A stretch of 64,000 nucleotides of DNA from Pseudaquabacterium terrae (GTDB taxonomy: Bacteria; Pseudomonadota; Gammaproteobacteria; Burkholderiales; Burkholderiaceae_C): assembly GCF_013266755.1 (NCBI RefSeq), contig NZ_JABRWJ010000007.1, forward strand, positions 62,001 through 126,000, read 5' to 3'. Shown piece by piece: positions 17,816 through 25,499 of this stretch; within the stretch, counting starts at the first letter, position 1; every line of letters starts with the position of its first letter. The notes beneath the pieces are model-generated. The model was given only the letters and a program-made list of their open reading frames with translations, ran no database searches and was not told the origin of the DNA. A program made the position numbers and the translations under genes.

Positions 17816-18736
17816 TCAATGAGTGGAAGAGCGCAGCGCGGCGCGGGTGGCATCGATCTCGCGCCGCAGCGGTTGCGCGGCCTGGGCGCCGCGCGCCGTG
17901 CAGGCGAGGCTGGCCGCGACGACCGCCCATTCGAGCGCAGCGGCGTCGTCGGCGCCCTGGCTGAGCGCCGCGGCGAAGACGCCGGCGCAAGTGTCGCCGG
18001 CGCCGGTGGTGTCGATCACGTCGAGCGCCGGCGCTGCGCGGCGATGGCGCACACCGTCGGCGTCGGCGATCAAGGCGCCGGCGCGGCCCAGCGTCAGCAG
18101 CACGCGCGCGCCGAGCGCCGCGGCGAGGCCGCGCGCCTGCACGGCGGGGTCGCCGTCGCCGAGGCCTTGTTGCAGGCAGGCGGCGCGCAGCTCGCCGGCG
18201 TTGACGATCAGCCAGTCGAACAGCCCATGCGGCAGCGGCGTGCCGGTCCAGGGCGCGGCGTTCAGCACCGTCCGGCAGCCGAGCCGGCGGGCGCGGCGCG
18301 CCAGCGCGAGGCACTCCGCGGCCGGCAGCTCGAGCTGCATCAGCAGGCTGTGGCAAGCCCCGAGCATCTCGTCGTCGACCCAGTCGGCACGCATCAGCGC
18401 ATTGGCGCCGGGCGCGACGACGATGCTGTTCTCGCCGCCGGCGGCGACGTTGATGCTGGCCAGCCCGGTCGTGCACCCAGGCAGCCAGCGCACGGCGCTC
18501 AGGTCGACGCCGGCGAGCTGCAGCCGTTCGAGCGCCGGTGCCGCGAAGCCGTCGTCGCCGACCGCGCCGATCAGCTGCGTCGGCACGCCGAAGCGTTGCG
18601 CCGCATGCGCCTGGTTCGCGCCCTTGCCGCCGGGGGACTGCAGCAGCGCGCCGCCGAGCACCGTCTCGCCGGGCCGCGGCAGCGCCGGGACCGCGATCGA
18701 CAGGTCGAGGTTGATCGAGCCGAAGACGAGCAACAT
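17816..18736 (-). CDS. Ribokinase-like PfkB family kinase
   Basis: This 306-residue sugar kinase has both PfkB signatures: the N-terminal GGKGANQAHAAQRFG (ribokinase-type) with NLDLSIAVPALPRPGETV, and the C-terminal DTTGAGDTCAGVFAAAL with the catalytic Asp and anion hole. The first signature is close to that of RbsK, so phosphorylation of the ribose released by the downstream hydrolase is the most economical role. It is adjacent without a gap to a second, more divergent PfkB kinase and is part of the nucleoside operon. Confidence 0.88.
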   Translation of the reverse strand: MLLVFGSINLDLSIAVPALPRPGETVLGGALLQSPGGKGANQAHAAQRFGVPTQLIGAVGDDGFAAPALERLQLAGVDLSAVRWLPGCTTGLASINVAAGGENSIVVAPGANALMRADWVDDEMLGACHSLLMQLELPAAECLALARRARRLGCRTVLNAAPWTGTPLPHGLFDWLIVNAGELRAACLQQGLGDGDPAVQARGLAAALGARVLLTLGRAGALIADADGVRHRRAAPALDVIDTTGAGDTCAGVFAAALSQGADDAAALEWAVVAASLACTARGAQAAQPLRREIDATRAALRSSTH

Positions 18737-19660
18737 CTAGCGTTCTCCCGCGGCCTCGGCATGGCCGGGTTGCAGCTCGTGCAGTGCGGTGCGGGCACCC
18801 AGGCGCCCGACGATGCGGGCGGCGACACCACTGGCCTGCGCCAGTGCCGCGGGCAGCCCGGCGCCGCGGTCACGCGCGACGAGGAAGCTGGCGTTGAAGC
18901 CATCGCCGGCGCCGGTGGTGTCGACCGGTGTCGCCGCGGCGGCTTCGCAGCGCGCGAAGCCGTCGTCGCGGTCGAAGGCCAGCGCACCGTCGCCGCCGAG
19001 CGTGACGACGACGGTCCGCGCGCGGCCGGTGCGGCACAGCGCCTGCAAGCGCTGCGCGTCCGGCGCCGCCCCGGCAGCGGCCTCGAAGCCGTTGCGGTTG
19101 AAGAAGGCGATGTCGCAGTGCTGCAACCAGGCCTCGGCCGGCTGGCTGCGCGCGCCTTCGGCTTCGAGGTCGACGGCGATGCGCGTGCCGCTCGGGGCCG
19201 CGTCGGCCGCCAGCGTGGCCAGCGCGTCGAGCGCGTAGGGCATCGTGTAGGCCCAGCGGCTGTCGGCCAGCGCGATCGTGCGACGACGCCCGGTGTCCTG
19301 CGCCGGCGCGGCGGCCGGTGGCAGCCACAGCACCGCGCGCTCGCCCTGCGGCGACACCGCGACGATGGCCAGCGACGACGCGGCGCGCACCTCGCGCTGC
19401 AGGTGGTCCGTGTGCACGCCGTGGCGATGCAGGTCCTGCACGATGAAGTCGGCGTAGACGTCGTCGCCGACGCGGCCGAACAGCGCCACGCGCCAGCCGA
19501 GCCGGGCGGCGACGCAGGCCGCGTTGGCCTCGGTGCCGCCGCCGAAGAGGCCGAGCGACTCGCCGCGCGTCTTGTCGTCCCAGCCGGGCAGGCGCTCGGC
19601 GCGCAGCACCAGGTCGGCGCAGGGGTCGCCGATTGCCAACAAATCGTAGGACGCTCTCAT
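18737..19660 (-). CDS. PfkB family carbohydrate/nucleoside kinase
   Basis: This second PfkB kinase (307 residues) has an N-terminus YDLLAIGDPCADLVLRAERLPG and FGGGTEANAACVAARLGW in place of the usual GGKGAN, plus the C-terminal catalytic signature DTTGAGDGFNASFLVA. The divergent first motif suggests a substrate different from ribose, for example a nucleoside, a deoxyribose-type sugar or a modified ribose. It overlaps the ADP-ribosylglycohydrolase gene by four bases. Having two PfkB kinases in one operon implies two phosphorylatable products or two alternative sugars. Confidence 0.85.
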   Translation of the reverse strand: MRASYDLLAIGDPCADLVLRAERLPGWDDKTRGESLGLFGGGTEANAACVAARLGWRVALFGRVGDDVYADFIVQDLHRHGVHTDHLQREVRAASSLAIVAVSPQGERAVLWLPPAAAPAQDTGRRRTIALADSRWAYTMPYALDALATLAADAAPSGTRIAVDLEAEGARSQPAEAWLQHCDIAFFNRNGFEAAAGAAPDAQRLQALCRTGRARTVVVTLGGDGALAFDRDDGFARCEAAAATPVDTTGAGDGFNASFLVARDRGAGLPAALAQASGVAARIVGRLGARTALHELQPGHAEAAGER

Positions 19661-20718
19661 GATGCGTTAGCGCGATCGGCCAAGACGCTCAGCTGCGCTG
19701 CCAGCTCGGTGAGGCGGTACTCCGCCTCGTTGACCGCCAGGAACTCGTCGCACAAGACCGCCGGCAGCGCGCGCGCTCCGCGCAGGCCGCCGCACAGCGC
19801 GCCGGCCATCGCGGCGATCGTGTCGGTGTCGTTGCCCATCGATGCGCCGATGCTCACGGTGCGCAAGGGATCGCCCTTCGCGTAAGCGAGCAGGCCGATC
19901 GCCGCCGCCACCGATTCGCAGGCCAGCACGCCGTTGCCGACCTCGGCCTCGGTGCGGCGCATGAACTCGAGGTCGTCACGCGCCTCCTCGGCGATGCGCA
20001 GCGCCATGTCCAGCCGCGCCGGCAGCCGCGGCCCGGCGACGGCGCGGGCGCGCTCGCGGCCGAGCCGTTCGCCGATCGCCGCGCCTTCGACGCAGGCGCC
20101 GATCACCGCGTCGAGCCGGTCGCTGACCAGCGCCTGCGCCGCGCCGGCGGCGATCGCGCAGGCGGCCGAGATCGCCACGTCGGTTTCGTGCGAGGGCAGG
20201 CAGGTGATGAAGGCCTGCTCGCAGGCGGCGCCGATGTCGCCCGGATGCACCCAGCCGCAGGGCGCGACGCGCATCGCCGCGCCGTTGGTGATGCCGGTCG
20301 TCGTCAGCTTGCGCAGCGAGCGTCCGATCGTGCCGACGCGCGCCAGGTCGCGCCCTTCGCGCAGCGCGGCGACGAAAAGCGCGGTACTCGGACCCATGAA
20401 GGTCGCCTTCGGGCTGTGCTCGGCCCAGTCGAGCAGGCAGCGCAGCCAGCCATCGGCGGCGAGCCGACCGCCGCCGGCGACCAGCGCGCGCGCCAGCCAC
20501 ACCAGCTGGCTGGTGTCGTCGGTGACCTCGCCGCGGCGGCCGCCCAGCGCGCCGGCGAAAGTGTCCTCGGTCGGCGCGACGAAGCGCGTGACGAGGCCGC
20601 CATGGCAGGCGCGGATCTCGTCGATCGTCCATTGTTCGGTCGGCGCGCCGAGCGCGTCGCCGATGCCGGCGAGGCACAGCGCGCCGAGGATGCGGTCATT
20701 CAAGTCGGGGTGGTTCAT
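19657..20718 (-). CDS. ADP-ribosylglycohydrolase family protein
   Basis: This 353-residue protein belongs to the ARH/DraG fold. The two metal-binding motifs are present: GEVTDDTSQLVWLA in the N-terminal half and MGNDTDTIAAMAGALCGG near the C-terminus; ILGALCLAGIGDALGAPTE is the typical N-terminus. Family members remove ADP-ribose from proteins or cleave related N-glycosidic bonds. Located in a nucleoside scavenging operon and coupled by four-base overlaps on both sides, it more likely acts on a small molecule (ADP-ribose derivative or nucleoside) than on a protein. That is inference. Confidence 0.88.
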   Translation of the reverse strand: MNHPDLNDRILGALCLAGIGDALGAPTEQWTIDEIRACHGGLVTRFVAPTEDTFAGALGGRRGEVTDDTSQLVWLARALVAGGGRLAADGWLRCLLDWAEHSPKATFMGPSTALFVAALREGRDLARVGTIGRSLRKLTTTGITNGAAMRVAPCGWVHPGDIGAACEQAFITCLPSHETDVAISAACAIAAGAAQALVSDRLDAVIGACVEGAAIGERLGRERARAVAGPRLPARLDMALRIAEEARDDLEFMRRTEAEVGNGVLACESVAAAIGLLAYAKGDPLRTVSIGASMGNDTDTIAAMAGALCGGLRGARALPAVLCDEFLAVNEAEYRLTELAAQLSVLADRANAS

Positions 20719-21731
20719 CGGGGGACTTCTGCGGAAGGCTCGGCGAGGCTGGATCGCCAACGCTTGAAAGACGCGGCCAGGCGGCGCCGCTCGCGCCGGC
20801 GCTCGTGCAACGCGAACAGCACCAGCGCGGCCAGCGTCGCCAGCGCCGGCAGCATCTGCACCGCCTGCGGCGGCAGCTCGAAGCGGCCGAGCTGCGTCGC
20901 CGCCACCATGCAAGCGCCGAACAGCAGCGCGGCCAGCAGCACGCCCAGCGGCGCGCGGCGACCGAGAAAGACGGCTGCCAGCGCCATGAAGCCGCGGCCC
21001 CCGGTCATGTCGGCCTGGAACAGCGTCAGGTGGCCCATGCCCAGGTACAGGCCGCCGAGGCCGGCGAGCAGGCCGGAGCCGGCCAGCGCGGCGTAGCGCA
21101 TCCCTTCGACGCCGATGCCGGCGGCGCGTGCGGCATCGGGGTGCTCGCCGACCGCGCGCAGCCGCAGGCCGAAGCGGGTGTGCATCAGCAGGCCGTGCAG
21201 CAGCGGCACCGCCAGCAGCGCGGCGATCACCAGCAGGTGGTGGCCGCGCCGGTCGTCGCCGTTGAGCAGCGCATCGAGCAGCGGCCAGACATCGAGCCCG
21301 GGCACGTGCAGCGCCGGCAGCGCCAGGCTGACCAACTGCGCGGTCGAGCCCTTGTCGCCCGTCCACAGCACCATCAGGAAGACGGTCGCGCCGGCGGCGA
21401 GCAGGTTGATGCCGATGCCGGCGACGATCAGGTCGGCGCCGAAGCGCAGGTGGCACACGCCGAGCAGCAGCGCCAGCGCGACCGAGGCCGAGAGCCCGAG
21501 CAGCGCGGCGAAGAGCAGCTGCGTGCCGATCGGCCAGGCCGGGAACCACGCCGGCGCCCAGACCGAGCCCATCACGCCGAAGAAGGCTGCCACGAGCATC
21601 AGGCCTTCGAGGCCGATGTTGATGACGCCGGCGCGCTCGCTCAGCATGCCGGCCAGCGCGGCGAACAGGATCGGCGCCGTCGCCCGCAGCAGCGCGGCGA
21701 AGAGGGCGGCGATGACGAGGCCGTCGATCAC
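20715..21731 (-). CDS. ABC transporter permease (nucleoside/BMP type, NupQ-like)
   Basis: This is an inner-membrane permease of 338 residues from the branched-chain/sugar-type BPD_transp_2 family. It has about nine hydrophobic segments, including PILFAALAGMLSERAGVINIGLEGLMLVAAF, the signature of the smaller permease of BMP-linked nucleoside importers (YufQ/NupQ). EHPDAARAAGIGVEGMRYAAL is the cytoplasmic loop that contacts the ATPase. It overlaps the next permease gene by four bases and the ARH gene by four bases. Confidence 0.92.
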   Translation of the reverse strand: MIDGLVIAALFAALLRATAPILFAALAGMLSERAGVINIGLEGLMLVAAFFGVMGSVWAPAWFPAWPIGTQLLFAALLGLSASVALALLLGVCHLRFGADLIVAGIGINLLAAGATVFLMVLWTGDKGSTAQLVSLALPALHVPGLDVWPLLDALLNGDDRRGHHLLVIAALLAVPLLHGLLMHTRFGLRLRAVGEHPDAARAAGIGVEGMRYAALAGSGLLAGLGGLYLGMGHLTLFQADMTGGRGFMALAAVFLGRRAPLGVLLAALLFGACMVAATQLGRFELPPQAVQMLPALATLAALVLFALHERRRERRRLAASFKRWRSSLAEPSAEVPR

Positions 21732-22804
21732 GGCGCTGCCTTGTGCGTCGCCTTGCGCGCCGGCAGCAGCCGCTCGCAGACCACCAGCAGCACCACCACC
21801 GCCTGCACCACCAGCACCATCTCGCGCGGTACGTCGGACGCACGCTCCATCGCCTGCGCGCCGCCTTCGAGCAGCGCGTAGCCGAAGGCGGCCAGCGGCA
21901 CGCGCTGCGGCTGGTTGCCGGCCAGCAGCGCGATCACCAGGCCCTGGTAGCCGATGCCCGGCGGCAGGTCGGCCGGCAGGCGGCCGAGCAGACCGTGCGA
22001 GACCTGCAGCCCGGCCAGACCCGCGAAGACGCCGCCGAGCGCCATCGACAACACGATCGTGCGAGCGACCGGCAGTCCGGCCTGGGCGGCGAAGGGCGCC
22101 GAATCACCGACGACGCGTATTTCGTAGCCTAGGGTCGTGCGCTGCAGCAGCCAGCCGGCGGCCAGCGGCGCCAGCACGATCAGCAGCAGCAGCACGCTCG
22201 CCTCGCTGCCGGGCAGCCGCGGCGGCAGTGCGGCAACGGCGAGCGCCGGCGTCGCCAGGAAGCCGGCGGCCGGGTCGTTGAAGCCCTGCGTGACGATCCA
22301 GCGGAACAGCTGCAGCGCGACGATGTTCAGCATCAGCGTGGTGACGATCTCGTTGGCGGCGAAGCGCGCCTTCAGCAGCCCCGGCAGCAGGCCCCAGGCG
22401 AAGCCGACCAATGCCGCGGCGGCGGCCGCGACCAGCCACGACAGCCCGCCCAGCGGCGGCAGCCACACGCCGACCGCCAGCGCCGCCAGCGCGGCCAGCA
22501 TCCATTGACCGTCTGCCCCCATCGAGAACTGGCGCGCGCGCAGGCCGATCAGCATCGCGAGGCCCAGCAGCGTCAGCGTCGTCGTCTGCTGCAGCACCGC
22601 ACCGAAGCGGCCGAGCCGGCGCCAGCTCAAGCCGCCATCGGCCGACCAGTGCGGCTCGGGCAGCGCGCCGGTCAGCAGTTGGCGCAGCGCGCTGACCGGC
22701 TCGGCGCTGACCAGGCACAGCAGGCCGAAGGCGAACAGCAGCGCGATGCCGATCGCCGCCAGTGGCCGCGTGGCGCCCGGTGCCGCCGAGGTCGCAAGGC
22801 TCAT
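21728..22804 (-). CDS. ABC transporter permease (nucleoside/BMP type, NupP-like)
   Basis: This is the partner permease of 358 residues. It has an N-terminal helix at about 14-32, then VLQQTTTLTLLGLAMLIGLRARQFSMGADGQW and ARFAANEIVTTLMLNIVALQL, both typical of the larger permease in BMP importers. The ATPase-coupling loop is RVVGDSAPFAAQAGLPVAR. The start at 22804 is preferred because it overlaps the ATPase stop by four bases (ATGA), the pattern seen through the whole operon; longer frames run into the ATPase gene antisense. Confidence 0.92.
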   Translation of the reverse strand: MSLATSAAPGATRPLAAIGIALLFAFGLLCLVSAEPVSALRQLLTGALPEPHWSADGGLSWRRLGRFGAVLQQTTTLTLLGLAMLIGLRARQFSMGADGQWMLAALAALAVGVWLPPLGGLSWLVAAAAAALVGFAWGLLPGLLKARFAANEIVTTLMLNIVALQLFRWIVTQGFNDPAAGFLATPALAVAALPPRLPGSEASVLLLLIVLAPLAAGWLLQRTTLGYEIRVVGDSAPFAAQAGLPVARTIVLSMALGGVFAGLAGLQVSHGLLGRLPADLPPGIGYQGLVIALLAGNQPQRVPLAAFGYALLEGGAQAMERASDVPREMVLVVQAVVVLLVVCERLLPARKATHKAAP

Positions 22805-24438
22805 GCCGGGTTTCCGTGCGGCGGCAAGCCGGGCGTGAACGGCGCACCGAGCCGCGCATTCACCGGTCCGCGCCCCAGCGCGCCGGTCATGCACAGCCCG
22901 AGCGTGCGCGGCGACACGGCATCGGCTGCGAAGTGCGCGACCAGCCGGCCTTCGAACAGCACGACCAGGCGGTCGGACAGCGCCAGCAGCTCGTCGAGGT
23001 CGGCGCTCAGCAGCAGCACCGCGGCGCCGGCATCGCGCAGCGCGAGCAGTGCGCGGTGCAGGCGCTGTGCGGCACCGACGTCGACGCCGCGGGTCGGCTG
23101 GTTGGCGACCAGGCAGCGCGGCTGCGCGGCGAGCTCGCGCGCCAGCACCAGCTTCTGCATGTTGCCGCCGCTCAGGCCATCGATCGGCGACGCGGCGCCC
23201 GGCGCCACGACACCGAAGTCCTGCAGCGTCTCGCGCGCCCGTTGCAACAGGGCGGGGCGGTCGAGCAGGCCACGCCGCGACATCGGCGGCGCACGGTAGT
23301 CGAGCGCCGCGAGGTTGTCGGCGATCGACAGCCCGGGCGCGACGCCGTCGTGCAGCCGGTCCTCGCCGATGCGCCCGAGGCCCTGGCGGCGCACGGCGCG
23401 CGGGTTGCCGGCCGCCAGCGGCGCGCCGTCGAGCATCAGCGCGCCGTGCGAGGGCCGGCGCAGGCCGCCCAGCACGTCGGCCAGCTCGGCCTGGCCATTG
23501 CCCTCGATGCCGGCAATGCCGAGGATCTCGCCGCCCGCGATGTCCAGCGTCACGCGGTCGAGCGCGGGCCGGCCGCTGGCGCGCAGCACGGTCAGCTCGC
23601 GCAGTGCCAGCCGTGCCGGCCGGCCGCGCGCATCGACGCGCGGCGCCTGCAGCGGCTCGATCTCGCGGCCCATCATCAGCGCCGCCAATGCCGGCGCCGA
23701 CATGCCGCGCGATACGCCCTGGCCCGCCACCCGGCCGGCGCGCAGCACGGTGAAGCGATCCGACACGTCGCGCACCTCGGCCATCTTGTGGCTGATCATC
23801 AGGATCGAGAGCCCTTCGCGCACCAGCGAGCGCAGCGAGTTGAACAAGGCCTCGGCCTCGACCGGCGTCAGCAGCGCCGTCGGCTCGTCGAGCAGCAGCA
23901 GCCGGGCGCGGCGGTGCAAGGCCTTGAGGATCGCGACGCGCTGCTGCTCGCCGGCCGACAGCTCGCCGACGCGCGAGCGCACCGGCACGCCCAGCGCATG
24001 GCGCTGCATCGCGTGCTCGGCCACCTGGATCGCCGCCGCGCGGTCGAACAGTGGCCCGCGTTGCGGCTCGGCGCCGAGCACCAGGTTCTCGGCCACCGTC
24101 AGCGACGGGACCAGCTGCAGGTGTTGCGGCACCAGGCCGATGCCGGCCGCCAGCGCCTCGGCCGGCGAGCGGAAGTCGCGCGGCCGCCCTTCGAACAGCA
24201 GGCTGCCGCTGTCGGGCCGCTCGAGGCCATACAGCAGCTTCAACAGCGATGTCTTGCCGGCACCGTTCTCGCCGAGCACCGCGTGGATCTCGCCGCGCTG
24301 CACGCTGATCGAGACGTCGTCGCAGGCCAGCACGCCGTTCGGGTAGCGCTTGCTCAGGCCGCGGGCGTCGAGCAGTGGACGCAGCGGTGCGGCGTCGGGG
24401 CTCGCCGGAGCAGCGGCGTCGGAGAGCGAAACGCTCAT
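22801..24438 (-). CDS. ABC transporter ATP-binding protein, tandem nucleotide-binding domains
   Basis: This 545-residue ATPase has two nucleotide-binding domains in one chain, as in sugar and nucleoside importers. The N-terminal domain has Walker A GENGAGKTSLLKLLYG, signature LSAGEQQRVAILKAL and Walker B LLLLDEPTALLTP. The C-terminal domain has the usual altered Walker A GIEGNGQAELA, signature LSGGNMQKLVLARELA and NQPTRGVDVGAAQ. Only the first site is expected to be fully catalytic, a normal feature of the family. It energises the two permeases encoded immediately downstream. Confidence 0.94.
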   Translation of the reverse strand: MSVSLSDAAAPASPDAAPLRPLLDARGLSKRYPNGVLACDDVSISVQRGEIHAVLGENGAGKTSLLKLLYGLERPDSGSLLFEGRPRDFRSPAEALAAGIGLVPQHLQLVPSLTVAENLVLGAEPQRGPLFDRAAAIQVAEHAMQRHALGVPVRSRVGELSAGEQQRVAILKALHRRARLLLLDEPTALLTPVEAEALFNSLRSLVREGLSILMISHKMAEVRDVSDRFTVLRAGRVAGQGVSRGMSAPALAALMMGREIEPLQAPRVDARGRPARLALRELTVLRASGRPALDRVTLDIAGGEILGIAGIEGNGQAELADVLGGLRRPSHGALMLDGAPLAAGNPRAVRRQGLGRIGEDRLHDGVAPGLSIADNLAALDYRAPPMSRRGLLDRPALLQRARETLQDFGVVAPGAASPIDGLSGGNMQKLVLARELAAQPRCLVANQPTRGVDVGAAQRLHRALLALRDAGAAVLLLSADLDELLALSDRLVVLFEGRLVAHFAADAVSPRTLGLCMTGALGRGPVNARLGAPFTPGLPPHGNPA

Positions 24439-25499
24439 CGGGCATCTCCTGATGCGATCGAAGCGGGATCGGCGGCCAGCCGGCGCGCGAGGGCGGCGAG
24501 CTCGGTAACTTCAGCGGCCGGCAGCTTGCCCCAAGCCGGCGCACTGGTGGCGAGCGAGACGCCGCCTTCGGCGAGCCCGAGCGAGCTGCGTTCGCCGAAG
24601 CGCAAGCGCCCGGCGCGGTGTTCGCGCAGCGCCTTCACGATCGCCACATCGACGTGCTTCATCACCGAGCTCAGGATCCATGCGGCGCGCTGTGGATGGC
24701 TGTCTCGGTACAGCAGGTGCTGGTCGGCATCGACGCCGATGACCCAGCGCCCGGCTTCGGCCGCGGCCTCGATCACGCCCTGGCCCGAGCCGCCGGCGAC
24801 CTGGAAGACGAGGCCGGCGCCCTGGGCGTACATCGCCTTGGCGATGTCCTTGGCGGTGGCCGGATCGCTGAACGAGTCGGCGTACTGGCGCAGCACGCGC
24901 AGGCGCGGCTCGGCGTCGCGGGCACCGGCGATGAAGCCGTCGATGAAATCGTCGACGACCGGGATCGGCAGGCCGCCGATCGCCCCTAACACCGGATCGG
25001 CGCGGCGCTCGCGCACGACGACGCGCGCCGCGAGGTGACCGGCGAGGAAGGCCGCTTCGCGCGGGCGGAAGACGATCGAGTGCACGTTGCCGCAGCGGCA
25101 GGCCAGCGGGTCGACGGCCGCGTCGAAGACGATGAAGCGGGCCTGCGGGAAACGCCCGGCGGTGCGCTGCACCACGCCGACCATCGCGAAGCTGCCGGCG
25201 ATGATCAGGTCGAAGTCACCGCTGTCGGCGAGGTCGGCGAAGGCCGCTTCCCAGCGCGTCGGGTCGCGGCCGCCTTCGACGATGCGCACGCGCAGGCCGA
25301 GCTCGTCGCGCGCCTGGCGCAGGCCGCGCGCGGCACCGTCGAAGAAGCTCTTGTCGCCGAGGGTGCCGTTGACGAACAGCGCGATGCGCGGCGAGTCGCC
25401 GGCGTTCTCCGTTCGATCGATGCGGCCGGTCCACGCGAAGATGAAGAGTGCCGCGACGATCGCCACCGTGATCAGGACCTGGCGCAGCAGCGGCTTCAT
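24435..25499 (-). CDS. BMP family nucleoside-binding protein (solute receptor)
   Basis: This 354-residue receptor belongs to the basic membrane protein (PnrA/BmpA) family, whose characterised members bind purine and pyrimidine nucleosides. IALFVNGTLGDKSFFDGAARGL, FIVFDAAVDPLACRCGNVHSIVFRPREAAFLAGHLAA and VFQVAGGSGQGVIEAAAEAGRWVIGVDADQ are family landmarks. It begins with a hydrophobic segment (VLITVAIVAALFIFAWTG) without a lipobox cysteine, so it is probably tethered by an uncleaved N-terminal helix or released by cleavage. That differs from the lipoprotein form usual in the family. It is encoded directly before its ATPase. Confidence 0.92.
   Translation of the reverse strand: MKPLLRQVLITVAIVAALFIFAWTGRIDRTENAGDSPRIALFVNGTLGDKSFFDGAARGLRQARDELGLRVRIVEGGRDPTRWEAAFADLADSGDFDLIIAGSFAMVGVVQRTAGRFPQARFIVFDAAVDPLACRCGNVHSIVFRPREAAFLAGHLAARVVVRERRADPVLGAIGGLPIPVVDDFIDGFIAGARDAEPRLRVLRQYADSFSDPATAKDIAKAMYAQGAGLVFQVAGGSGQGVIEAAAEAGRWVIGVDADQHLLYRDSHPQRAAWILSSVMKHVDVAIVKALREHRAGRLRFGERSSLGLAEGGVSLATSAPAWGKLPAAEVTELAALARRLAADPASIASGDAR

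Noticed and set aside
17819-19885. A 688-codon open frame on the plus strand
   Set aside because: It lies opposite the two PfkB kinase genes and the end of the ARH gene, and its product is low-complexity Arg/Ala/Gln-rich with no family features.
22762-25038. A 758-codon plus-strand open frame
   Set aside because: It is antisense to the nucleoside importer ATPase and BMP genes, with Gln/Arg/His-rich sequence typical of GC-rich shadow frames.
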